From HGM13233 sp900762805 (lineage in GTDB: Bacteria > Bacillota > Clostridia > Oscillospirales > Ruminococcaceae): a DNA stretch of 23,921 nucleotides. Position numbers and translations under genes: made by a program. Positions 14,229 through 20,424 of this stretch are shown here, piece after piece. The notes beneath the pieces were generated by a model, which was given only the letters and a program-made list of their open reading frames with translations, was not told the origin of the DNA and did not search any database. Positions within the stretch are counted from its first letter, which is position 1. The number at the start of each line of letters is the position of its first letter. The stretch covers positions 1 to 23,921 of the forward strand of contig CALKMA010000005.1 in NCBI GenBank assembly GCA_937993755.1, given 5' to 3'.

Positions 14229-14596
14229 GAATGGCTCTGGTTCCCCTTGAGGGTGGCGATGATCTCGCCGATGCGGTCGATGGTCTCCGGCACCGCCTCG
14301 GTCACATTGTTGATGGTGGCGTTGACGGTATCGATGGGCAGCAGCTTGACGCCGCGCTCGGTGATGAGCATCATGGCGATCGGCGTCACCGTGACGCCCG
14401 CGCCGCTGCCGCCGGCAAAGTGGCCGTTGCCGTACTCGCCGCCGCCGGTGGTGTAGCCCACCTTGATCTGCGAGACGGGCACCACGACGCTTCCCTCCCT
14501 GACCGGAATGGGCGACCCGACGACGGTATTGGCGTCGATCAGTCCCTTGAGCTGCTTCAAGGTCGTTTCAGTCAGCTTTTCAAGTCCGTTTCCCAT
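14225..14596 (-). CDS. ytfJ: GerW/YtfJ-family sporulation protein (123 aa)
   Basis: GerW (YtfJ) family: a small spore protein needed for normal germination in Bacillus. Signature parts are MGNGLEKLTETTLKQLKGLI at the start, DANTVVGSPI (21-30), VPVSQIKVGYTTGGGEYG (39-56), a glycine-rich loop GGSGAGVTVTPIAMMLI (62-78) and the VKLLPID segment. I set the start at 14596 because of the family N-terminus and a GGAGG ribosome binding site 6 nt upstream. Longer frames run into the gene before it. It overlaps the upstream DUF2953-like gene by 17 nt and rluB by 4 nt. Confidence 0.92.
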   Translation of the reverse strand: MGNGLEKLTETTLKQLKGLIDANTVVGSPIPVREGSVVVPVSQIKVGYTTGGGEYGNGHFAGGSGAGVTVTPIAMMLITERGVKLLPIDTVNATINNVTEAVPETIDRIGEIIATLKGNQSHS

Positions 14597-15746
14597 GGTT
14601 ATCCTCCGTGAGTCTGTTGTTTTTGCTTGTTCTTCTCGTGTGCAGCCGAAGCCGCGGCCAATGGGCGCGCGCCGGCTGCGGCGGTATGCTCTCCGGCCGG
14701 GCGGACGTTTCAGGCGGGTGCGCCTCACCGGCGCCGGGTGCGGAGCCGTCCGGCTCCGGCGCGGGCTCCTGCGCCCTTTTGAGTCTTCCGATATACTGCC
14801 CGACGCGGAGCGGGCGCTTGGATGGCCGGCCGGCTGAAGACGCAGAGCGTTTATCTGCGCCGCCGGGCGTGTTATTTCCTGCGTCAGGAGCGATTTTGGT
14901 ATCGTCAAAGGCTTCAGCCCGTTCTGCCGCGCTGTCAGGGGCGGTTTTCCCGCCTTTCGCGGGCCTGGCGGCCGTATCTCCCCCGCCCTCGGTAGGCTTG
15001 GCCGTGCCGCCGCCCGCCGCGGAGGCGCGCTTCCCCGCATCGGGGCCGGTTCGGGCCTCATCAGGGGGCGCCGCACGGTCCTCTGCGCCGTCGAGGGGCT
15101 TTTTCTCATTACCGTCAGGCTTGACAGCAGCCTTTTTCCCGGCAGCCGCCCTGGCCTTCCCCGATACCTTGAGATACTCGATCAGGAAGGCAGCGGCGGC
15201 AATGACCAGCACCAGCAGGACAGCGTGCAGCTCAAAGCTGACAGCCTCCTCGCCGCGGTGCTCGTCCTTGAAGTCGGCCACCACATCAAAGCGGGCGACC
15301 GACATATGGAAGGTCTCCTTTGAGCGTGCGTAGATGGCCCCAAAAAGCGCCGCGGTCCGGCCGTAGGCCTCCGCCGTCTTGGGCGGATTATAGCTGTGTA
15401 CCGGCCAATAAACGCGGACAGCGCGCAGGTAAATGCCCGAAATAACGCGCTTCAGAAAGCGGCCGGCCGGCGGCAGCAGCGGCCAAAGCGCCGAAAAAAC
15501 GTCGGGCAGATCGGGCTTCTTCCTGGGGGCCTCCGGCTCTTTTTTGCTCCGCGCTTTTTCCTTCTTACCGCCGTCGAGGCGAATGGGGACGCGGATGAAC
15601 CACAGAATACGCGCCGCGACCGACAGGCTGCCCTTCTCATAGCTGACGGCCAGTACCGTCGGACAGCAGAGCAGCAGCAGCGCCAGCCCCAGCACCGCCA
15701 GCAGAACGATCCCGATCCATTTCAGGATCAGCAGCACTACCGTCAT
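14580..15746 (-). CDS. DUF2953-like membrane protein with long low-complexity tail (388 aa)
   Basis: The N-terminal part has a long membrane anchor (about 3-34, LLILKWIGIVLLAVLGLALL onward), a lysine-rich loop (60-78) and, near 160-190, the sequence FKDEHRGEEAVSFELHAVLL followed by a second membrane helix. This arrangement, and the place directly before ytfJ/gerW, matches the DUF2953 family in spore-formers. From about residue 195 to 388 the protein is unusual: half its length is Ala/Pro/Gly/Lys/Glu-rich low-complexity sequence without predicted fold, much longer than the short cytosolic ends I expect. It begins 3 nt after scpB with an AGGAGG site inside the end of scpB, and its last 17 nt overlap ytfJ. 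The function is unknown; a role in spore formation is inferred from the neighbour. Confidence 0.75.
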   Translation of the reverse strand: MTVVLLILKWIGIVLLAVLGLALLLLCCPTVLAVSYEKGSLSVAARILWFIRVPIRLDGGKKEKARSKKEPEAPRKKPDLPDVFSALWPLLPPAGRFLKRVISGIYLRAVRVYWPVHSYNPPKTAEAYGRTAALFGAIYARSKETFHMSVARFDVVADFKDEHRGEEAVSFELHAVLLVLVIAAAAFLIEYLKVSGKARAAAGKKAAVKPDGNEKKPLDGAEDRAAPPDEARTGPDAGKRASAAGGGTAKPTEGGGDTAARPAKGGKTAPDSAAERAEAFDDTKIAPDAGNNTPGGADKRSASSAGRPSKRPLRVGQYIGRLKRAQEPAPEPDGSAPGAGEAHPPETSARPESIPPQPARAHWPRLRLHTRRTSKNNRLTEDNHGKRT

Positions 15747-15749
15747 GGC

Positions 15750-16304
15750 TCATTCCTCCTCCTGCGCGGCGGGCTCGTCCTCCTCCGGGTCAAGGAAGCC
15801 GTGTACCGACGGCAGCTCACTCAGCGACGAGAGGCCAAAGCAGCGCAGGAAGGTATCGGTCGTAACAAAGCTGATGGGGCGACCGGGCAGATCAAGACGG
15901 TCGCCCTCGGCGATAAGCCCGCGCGCGAGCAGCGTCGCCACCGGCGAGGCGCTGTCAACGCCGCGCACCTGATCGATAAAGGCACGGGAAACGGGCTGAT
16001 TGTAGGCAATGAGCGCCAGCACTTCGAGCGCCGCCTGTGAAAGCGGTGTGTTGCGGCGCGTCTCTATCATACGCGAAACGGCCTCGGCATAGGCCTGGCG
16101 CGTCGCAAGCTGCCAGCGGTTCTCATACCGCAGCAGGCAGACGCCGGCATTCCTTTCGTCAAGCTCGTCCTGCAGCTCCTGTAAAAGCAGCTCGCAGAGC
16201 GGGCGGTCGATCATGGCCGCGTCGGCAATGCGGGCCAGCTCCAGCGGCTCGCCGCCGGCAAACAGCACGGCGAACAGCGTGTTTTTTATGGTTTGTTTAT
16301 CCAT
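15750..16304 (-). CDS. scpB: Segregation and condensation protein ScpB (184 aa)
   Basis: The winged-helix partner that, with ScpA and SMC, forms the bacterial condensin complex compacting the chromosome. The N-terminal winged helix begins DKQTIKNTLFAVLFAGGEPL. The second contains LSQAALEVLALIAYNQPVSR (88-107) and IDQVRGVDSASPVATLLARG, the family core. The C-terminus ends in an acidic stretch. The length is normal. It overlaps the end of scpA by 8 nt, so their stoichiometry is probably linked by coupled translation. Confidence 0.95.
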   Translation of the reverse strand: MDKQTIKNTLFAVLFAGGEPLELARIADAAMIDRPLCELLLQELQDELDERNAGVCLLRYENRWQLATRQAYAEAVSRMIETRRNTPLSQAALEVLALIAYNQPVSRAFIDQVRGVDSASPVATLLARGLIAEGDRLDLPGRPISFVTTDTFLRCFGLSSLSELPSVHGFLDPEEDEPAAQEEE

Positions 16305-17007
16305 TGGTCCTCTCCTTCTTCAGCAGCGCCACGCCGCCGTCATCAGCCACGGCCAGCCGGCCGGCGCGGATCAGCTCCAGCAGCGCCAGAAAGGTAGCCA
16401 CGGCCTCACTGCGGCCGACGACGCCCGCGAACATATCGTGTACCGACGACACCTGCCCGCGCCGCACTCCGCGCAGGATGTGCAGGATGCCGGTGCTGAT
16501 GGGCACGATGGGGGCGGCGACGACATCGGTGATATCCTGTGCCGTCGGCTCCCGCCGGCCCAATTTCTTTTTATTGACCGCCAGATAAGCTTCGAGCAGC
16601 GCCTCCGGCTCATGCCGGACGGTGTACTCGGCCGGCCTGAGGGGCTTCATCGGCTCGCGCACATAGAACACCATACCGATGCTCATGTCGCCCAGACGGC
16701 GCGCCGCCAGCTTGCACAGCGAATATTCGATCAGCTCGCCCGTCAGCTCGCGCTCCAGCTTTTCACGCTCCTCGCTGCGCGGCAGCAGGGCGACCGATTT
16801 GAGATAGACCAGCCGTGCCGCCATCTCGACGAACTCGGTGGCGTCGTTGAGCTCCTCCGGCGTGAGGGTGCCGATGGCCGCCAGATACTGGTCGATCAGC
16901 TCAAGGATGCAGATATCGCTGAGCTTCATCTTGTGCTGCGAGACAAGGCTCAGCAGCAGATCGAGCGGCCCCTCGAAACGCTCGGTCTTGAAGGTAATGC
17001 CTGCCAT
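16297..17007 (-). CDS. scpA: Segregation and condensation protein ScpA (236 aa)
   Basis: The kleisin subunit that bridges the SMC heads. The N-terminus FKTERFEGPLDLLLSLVSQH (6-25) is the kleisin signature. It continues with KMKLSDICILELIDQYLAAI and EFVEMAARLVYLKSVALLPR (59-78), and the C-terminal winged helix carries ATFLALLELIRAGRLAVAD. The ATG follows an AGGAGG ribosome binding site and starts 9 nt after the upstream protease. Length is normal. Confidence 0.95.
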   Translation of the reverse strand: MAGITFKTERFEGPLDLLLSLVSQHKMKLSDICILELIDQYLAAIGTLTPEELNDATEFVEMAARLVYLKSVALLPRSEEREKLERELTGELIEYSLCKLAARRLGDMSIGMVFYVREPMKPLRPAEYTVRHEPEALLEAYLAVNKKKLGRREPTAQDITDVVAAPIVPISTGILHILRGVRRGQVSSVHDMFAGVVGRSEAVATFLALLELIRAGRLAVADDGGVALLKKERTNG

Positions 17008-17016
17008 AGCCGCCTC

Positions 17017-17685
17017 CTAAACCATCGTGCCGACGCGGGCGGCAAACAGCCGGTCAACCCAGCCCGTCGCCCAATCGACAAAGCCCAGCACGGCGTTGCT
17101 GGCCGCGGCGAGCGGGCGGTCGAGCACACCGAAAAACAGCAGCGCCATGATGCCGATGCAGATATACCGCTCATACTGCATGACGGCGAAATACGCCTTT
17201 TCGGGCAGAAAGAAGGTGAAGATGCGGCCGCCGTCAAAGGGCGGGAAGGGCAGCAGGTTGAAAATGGCCAGCGAAATATTGATAACAATGATATAGCGGA
17301 TCAGCAGCTCGACGATGTAGAAAAAACCGCTGTGCGGGGCAATGACAAACAGAATGAGCTTATAAAAGATCATGCCGAGCAGTGCCAGCAGCAGGTTGGA
17401 AAGCGGGCCGGCGGCCGCTGTGACGGCCATACCCAGCTTGGGATGCTTGAAATAGCGGGCATCGACCGGAACGGGCTTGGCCCAGCCGATACCGAAGGCC
17501 AGCAGCGAGACGGCGCCGAACGGGTCGATGTGCCGCAGCGGGTTGAGGCTCAGGCGGCCGGCATATTTGGCGGTCGGATCGCCGAGGCGGGAGGCCGTGA
17601 AGGCATGCGCGCTCTCGTGGATGGGCATAGCGACCAGCACCACAATGAGGCGCGATATGGTTCTCATGAGACGGGCGTAATTCAT
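17017..17685 (-). CDS. Site-2 metalloprotease (M50 family), 222 aa
   Basis: An intramembrane zinc protease. The metal motif is HESAH (23-27, HExxH with Glu24 catalytic) in the first membrane segment. The second motif, FNLLPFPPFDGGRI (142-155), supplies the aspartate ligand Asp151. Several hydrophobic segments fit a multi-spanning protein (about 8-21, 56-72, 85-116, 121-145, 173-187). I set the start at the ATG at 17685 because AAGGAA lies 5 nt upstream, rather than the ATG five codons earlier, which has no such site. It is first in the scpA-scpB operon. In Clostridia this protease often precedes scpA. The substrate is unknown; the SpoIVFB role in sporulation is not implied. Confidence 0.93.
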   Translation of the reverse strand: MNYARLMRTISRLIVVLVAMPIHESAHAFTASRLGDPTAKYAGRLSLNPLRHIDPFGAVSLLAFGIGWAKPVPVDARYFKHPKLGMAVTAAAGPLSNLLLALLGMIFYKLILFVIAPHSGFFYIVELLIRYIIVINISLAIFNLLPFPPFDGGRIFTFFLPEKAYFAVMQYERYICIGIMALLFFGVLDRPLAAASNAVLGFVDWATGWVDRLFAARVGTMV

Positions 17686-17720
17686 AGTGTTCCTTCGCAT
17701 CGGCTTATCCGGCCATAATA

Positions 17721-17742
17721 GTGTTATTCTATATCATAACAC
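17721..17742 (-). promoter_or_regulatory. Candidate promoter/operator of the protease-scpAB operon
   Basis: GTGTTAT (17721-17727) and ATAACAC (17736-17742) are a perfect 7-bp inverted repeat around GATATAGA (minus-strand sense). A -10-like TATGAT lies inside the right arm on the minus strand, about 50 nt before the start codon. No convincing -35 box is found upstream (TTCCAT at 17-bp distance is weak). A symmetric sequence over a -10 box is a common operator layout, but this is only a candidate. Confidence 0.4.
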
Positions 17743-18337
17743 ATCGGGAGGAAAAATGGAACCGCCAAAAGCCCTGTTTTGCGGCGTTCGGCAAAGAAAA
17801 ATGGCGTTTTGAGGGCTTCCTCACCGGCAGACCGGCGAGCAGGCGGCAAACAGACCGTCCGCAGTGCTTTGGAAAAGCAATGACAAATGGCCGGCAAGCA
17901 TCGCAGGCGCCTGTCGGCAGAGCAGTGCGTTCGGGCAAGGCGCCGGCGAAAACAGCCGCGCCGCTTCTCTGCCGGCCGAGCTTCTATAAGGCCATTGAAG
18001 CAGCATGCTTCGGGCGGCAGAAGCGGAGCATGGGGAAGACAGAGGACGGGCAGGGCCGCTCGCAAAGCGGCAGTCGCCGCGCCGCCTTTCACAGGCCGTG
18101 CGGTCATCGGCCAATGACCCTGACGAGCCGTTTTTCGGCCGGAAGCCGCTGACACAGGCCCCTCTCCACGCTGTTCCTGCGGCGGGCAGACGCAAAAAAC
18201 GGCCTGCTCACGGAAGCCTTGCCGCGCAGGACTGCCGGCAGGGCCGCCGTCCGGCGGACAAAACGGCACCCGCATGCGGCGCCAACGGACAGCCCTCCCC
18301 TCCGCGCAAGTTTTTTATAAAAATGTGTAAAAAGGGC
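17743..18337. other. About 600 bp without a credible gene
   Basis: GC-rich sequence with ORFs of 80-180 codons on both strands, all rich in Arg, Pro, Cys and Ala, mutually overlapping, without ribosome binding sites and without recognisable domains. Two short palindromes are visible: GCCGCT with AGCGGC around a CGCAA loop, and GGTCAT with ATGACC around a 6-nt loop. I see no promoter apart from that of rpmB at the right end. It may be gene remnants of a decayed ancestor. Confidence 0.5.
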
Positions 18338-18366
18338 TTGCTTTTATGCCTGAAACCTGATATTAT
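18338..18366 (+). promoter_or_regulatory. Sigma-A promoter of rpmB
   Basis: TTGCTT (18338-18343) and TATTAT (18361-18366) are separated by exactly 17 bp. The -10 has five of six consensus bases; the -35 keeps the TTG. The start codon is 38 nt downstream of the -10 box. Confidence 0.75.
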
Positions 18367-18404
18367 ATTAGTCGCAACTGTTTGAAACAAGGAGGTGCAG
18401 AGTA

Positions 18405-18590
18405 ATGGCAAAATGCGATATCTGCGGAAAAGGCGTAACGTTCGGGATCAAGATCTCCCATTCCCACCGCCGTTCCAACCGTACCTTTAAGCCGAATGTA
18501 CAAAGAGTTAAAGCAGTGGTAGATGGCACACCGAAACATATCTATGCCTGCACCCGTTGTCTGCGTTCCGGTAAGGTCGAACGCGCATAA
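18405..18590 (+). CDS. rpmB: 50S ribosomal protein L28 (61 aa)
   Basis: A zinc-binding (C+) L28 of the large subunit. It starts MAKCDICGKGVTFGIKISHS and carries the L28 core SHRRSNRTFKPNVQRVK (20-36). Two CxxC pairs, C4/C7 and C49/C52 (ACTRCLRSG), provide the zinc ribbon found in the zinc-dependent paralogue. Zinc-free L28 variants exist elsewhere, so this copy implies zinc-replete growth. A strong AAGGAGGTG ribosome binding site precedes the ATG by about 8 nt. It is a single-gene unit with its own promoter and terminator, on the opposite strand to its neighbours. In B. subtilis rpmB lies beside spoVM, which here is 17 kb away. Confidence 0.97.
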   Translation: MAKCDICGKGVTFGIKISHSHRRSNRTFKPNVQRVKAVVDGTPKHIYACTRCLRSGKVERA

Positions 18591-18602
18591 ATGCGTAGAC
18601 AG

Positions 18603-18628
18603 AAAGCCCGTTTTGAACGGGCTTTTTT
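18603..18628 (+). terminator. Rho-independent terminator of rpmB
   Basis: AAAGCCCGTT (18603-18612) pairs perfectly with AACGGGCTTT (18616-18625) around a TTG loop. A run of six T residues (18623-18628) follows, 12 nt after the rpmB stop. Confidence 0.95.
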
Positions 18629-18913
18629 GTTGCCCGAAAACGGCGGGCATCGAAAAGAAGCTGATATAATAAGGCGCAGGCGGCAGGCAGGCCCCGCGGA
18701 AAAGCCTCCCGCGGCGGCCCTTCGGCAGCCGGTGCAGGGCAGGGGCGCCGCAGGACACGTCAGCACCCGCGAAAATGATTTTTTCCCTTGCGTCCCTGCC
18801 GTGTGGACGAACACGCGCTTTATGCCGCACGGCAGCAGTCAGGCCAAGGCCGGTCAGCGAGCCGCGGACAGCTCCAATCTCAGCACTCATCGGTCATGTC
18901 GGCTCAGCGTAAG
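18629..18913. other. About 280 bp without a credible gene
   Basis: A small hairpin (TGCCCG 18631-18636 with CGGGCA 18644-18649) and a perfect TATAAT with no matching -35 box (17 bp upstream is GC-rich) are seen at its left part. The rest is GC-rich with no ribosome binding site and no convincing frame. A short non-coding RNA starting after the TATAAT is conceivable, but I do not recognise a family (no SRP, 6S, tmRNA or RNase P core). Confidence 0.45.
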
Positions 18914-18957
18914 ACAAAAGAGACCGGTGCGCCCCTGCACGGGTGCGCCGGTCTCTT
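18914..18957 (-). terminator. Terminator downstream of nagB
   Basis: A 17-bp stem (18918-18934 with 18941-18957), with two wobble positions and a 6-nt loop, is followed on the minus strand by a T-rich run (TTTTGTCTT). It lies 145 bp beyond the nagB stop and is in the right orientation to end it. Confidence 0.75.
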
Positions 18958-19102
18958 GCTCTCTCAGAAACGGCCCTGCCGGGTGACCGTGCCGCCGGCA
19001 CAGCAGCCGCCCGCGGTGAACAGCCCTGCGGCCGAGTCCGGCCGGCCGCGGCCCTTCCCGGAAAGGCCCTGTGCGCGCAGCCGCCAAATCGGCCGCCGCG
19101 TT

Positions 19103-19870
19103 CTATTTCTCCGGCCGGCCCTCGACCAGCTCCGGCGCCTTTTCCAGCAGCACCGACAGCGCCTCGGCGTCAGCCACGATGGTGCAGTCGGGATGCAGCT
19201 GCAGCACGCTGGCCGGCACAGAAGGCGTCACCTTGCCGCAGACGGTTTCGTAGAGGATGCCGGCCTTGCCCTTTCCGCTGGCGATCAGCAGCACCTTGCG
19301 GGCGCACATGATGTTCTTGATGCCCATGGTGTAGGCCGAGGTCGGCACATCGGACTCTTTTTCAAAAAAGCGGGTGTTGGCCTCGATGGTGCTCTGCGTG
19401 AGGGCGACCTTGTGGGTCAGCGGCACGAATTCATCAGAGGGCTCGTTGAAGCCGATATGGCCGTTGTGGCCGATGCCCAGCAGCTGGATGTCGATGCCGC
19501 CGAGCGATTCGATCAGCCCATTGTAGCGCGCACATTCGGCCGCGGCGTCTGGATTGGAGCCGTTGGGCACATTGGTGTTTTCCGGCCTGATATTGATGCG
19601 GTCAAACAGGTTGTGATGCATGAAGTAGTAATAGCTTTGGTCGCTCTCGTGCGTCAGGCCGACATATTCATCCAGATTGACGGTGCGCACACGGGAAAAG
19701 TCGAGGTCACCCCTGCTGCAGCGATCGACCAGCTCGGCATAGGTGCCCAGCGGTGTAGAACCGGTGGCAAGCCCCAGCACGCAGCCAGGCTTATTGATGA
19801 CAACGGCACCGAGGATGTCGGCCGCACGGCGGCTCATGGCTTTTTCATCAGCGGCATAAAGAATTCTCAT
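19103..19870 (-). CDS. nagB: Glucosamine-6-phosphate deaminase (255 aa)
   Basis: It converts glucosamine-6-phosphate to fructose-6-phosphate and ammonia, so amino sugars from mucin or peptidoglycan can enter glycolysis. Sequence signs: phosphate-binding LGLATGSTPLGTY (32-44), catalytic base segment VNLDEYVGL with Asp67 (64-72), and GIGHNGHIGFNEP (132-144) with His138 and Glu143. The Asn in GHNGH in place of the Asp of E. coli NagB is usual in Firmicute enzymes. Length is normal. A strong AGGAGGG ribosome binding site is followed after 8 nt by ATG. It is a single-gene unit with its own promoter; no nagA is adjacent. Confidence 0.96.
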   Translation of the reverse strand: MRILYAADEKAMSRRAADILGAVVINKPGCVLGLATGSTPLGTYAELVDRCSRGDLDFSRVRTVNLDEYVGLTHESDQSYYYFMHHNLFDRINIRPENTNVPNGSNPDAAAECARYNGLIESLGGIDIQLLGIGHNGHIGFNEPSDEFVPLTHKVALTQSTIEANTRFFEKESDVPTSAYTMGIKNIMCARKVLLIASGKGKAGILYETVCGKVTPSVPASVLQLHPDCTIVADAEALSVLLEKAPELVEGRPEK

Positions 19871-19899
19871 GGGAAGACCCTCCTGTACGATTTACTGAA

Positions 19900-19928
19900 A
19901 TTATACACTTTTTGTTATAGCATTTCAA
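19900..19928 (-). promoter_or_regulatory. Sigma-A promoter of nagB
   Basis: On the minus strand TTGAAA (19923-19928) and TATAAT (19900-19905) lie 17 bp apart. The -10 is perfect. The start codon is 30 nt downstream of the -10, and the leader is short and contains no obvious hairpin or riboswitch. Confidence 0.85.
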
Positions 19929-19954
19929 GAGACACCCGTTTATTTTGCCATCGT

Positions 19955-19975
19955 TTTGTCCACAATAGGGACAAA
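19955..19975 (+). promoter_or_regulatory. 7-bp inverted repeat upstream of mazF, candidate operator
   Basis: TTTGTCC (19955-19961) pairs with GGACAAA (19969-19975) around a 7-nt spacer, ending 20 nt before the mazF ATG. Antitoxin-toxin genes are usually autorepressed through palindromes, but no antitoxin gene is found here. A hairpin in the mazF leader is an alternative role. No convincing plus-strand -10/-35 pair was found in this 125-bp divergent spacer. Confidence 0.35.
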
Positions 19976-19995
19976 GACCAAAGGAGGCCAGATAA

Positions 19996-20346
19996 ATGGA
20001 TGACAGTATCAAGCGCGGCGAGGTATTTTATGCCGATCTCAGCCCGGTGGTCGGCTCGGAGCAGGGCGGCGTCCGGCCCGTGCTGATCGTACAGAACGAC
20101 GTCGGCAACCAGCACAGCCCGACGGTCATTGCCGCCGCCATCACCTCCAGCCGCAGCAAAGCGCCGCTGCCCACGCACATCGCGCTGCAGGGCGGACAAA
20201 GCGGCCTGACACGCGACAGCATCGTGCTGCTGGAGCAGATGCGCACCATCGACAAGCGCCGTCTGCGCGAAAAAATGGGGGCCGTGGATGAATCGCTCAT
20301 GCGGCAGGTGGACGAGGCCATTTCGATCAGCTTAGGGCTCAAGTGA
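19996..20346 (+). CDS. mazF: MazF/NdoA-type mRNA endoribonuclease toxin (116 aa)
   Basis: A PemK/MazF-family toxin that cleaves mRNA at short sequence motifs. The sequence FYADLSPVVGSEQGGVRPVL (11-30), VQNDVGNQHSPT (32-43), LPTHIAL (58-64) and SIVLLEQMRTIDK (75-87) follows B. subtilis NdoA nearly residue for residue. The residues matching the Bacillus catalytic pair are Arg27 and Thr50. Length is full. A strong AAAGGAGG ribosome binding site precedes the ATG. The usual partner ndoAI (the antitoxin, normally directly upstream, itself preceded by alr) is absent: only 125 bp separates mazF from divergent nagB, with no ORF. It is an intact orphan toxin gene, or its antitoxin is encoded elsewhere. 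Confidence 0.96.
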   Translation: MDDSIKRGEVFYADLSPVVGSEQGGVRPVLIVQNDVGNQHSPTVIAAAITSSRSKAPLPTHIALQGGQSGLTRDSIVLLEQMRTIDKRRLREKMGAVDESLMRQVDEAISISLGLK

Positions 20347-20378
20347 CGGGCCGGCCCGCAGACGCGCATACATGGCAG

Positions 20379-20409
20379 GCAGCCGCTCCTTTTCGGGGCG
20401 GCTGCTTTT
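20379..20409 (+). terminator. Terminator of mazF
   Basis: GCAGCCGCTCC (20379-20389) pairs with GGGGCGGCTGC (20395-20405), one wobble, around a 5-nt loop, followed by TTTT. It is 30 nt after the mazF stop and also faces the end of the convergent Nudix-AlkD gene, though its minus-strand side has no T-run. Confidence 0.85.
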
Positions 20410-20424
20410 CTGCCTGGGCGGCCG

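Noticed and set aside
14608..15333. 241-codon plus-strand frame with a hydrophobic start opposite the DUF2953-like tail
   Set aside because: It coincides with the low-complexity tail on the other strand; the apparent signal peptide is chance and there is no ribosome binding site.
17724..18275. 183-codon minus-strand frame upstream of the M50 protease
   Set aside because: It is Arg/Pro/Cys-rich, has no ribosome binding site, overlaps several competing frames and lies in a region without coding-like pattern.
18363..18890. 175-codon minus-strand frame covering rpmB
   Set aside because: It is antisense to rpmB and runs through its promoter and terminator.
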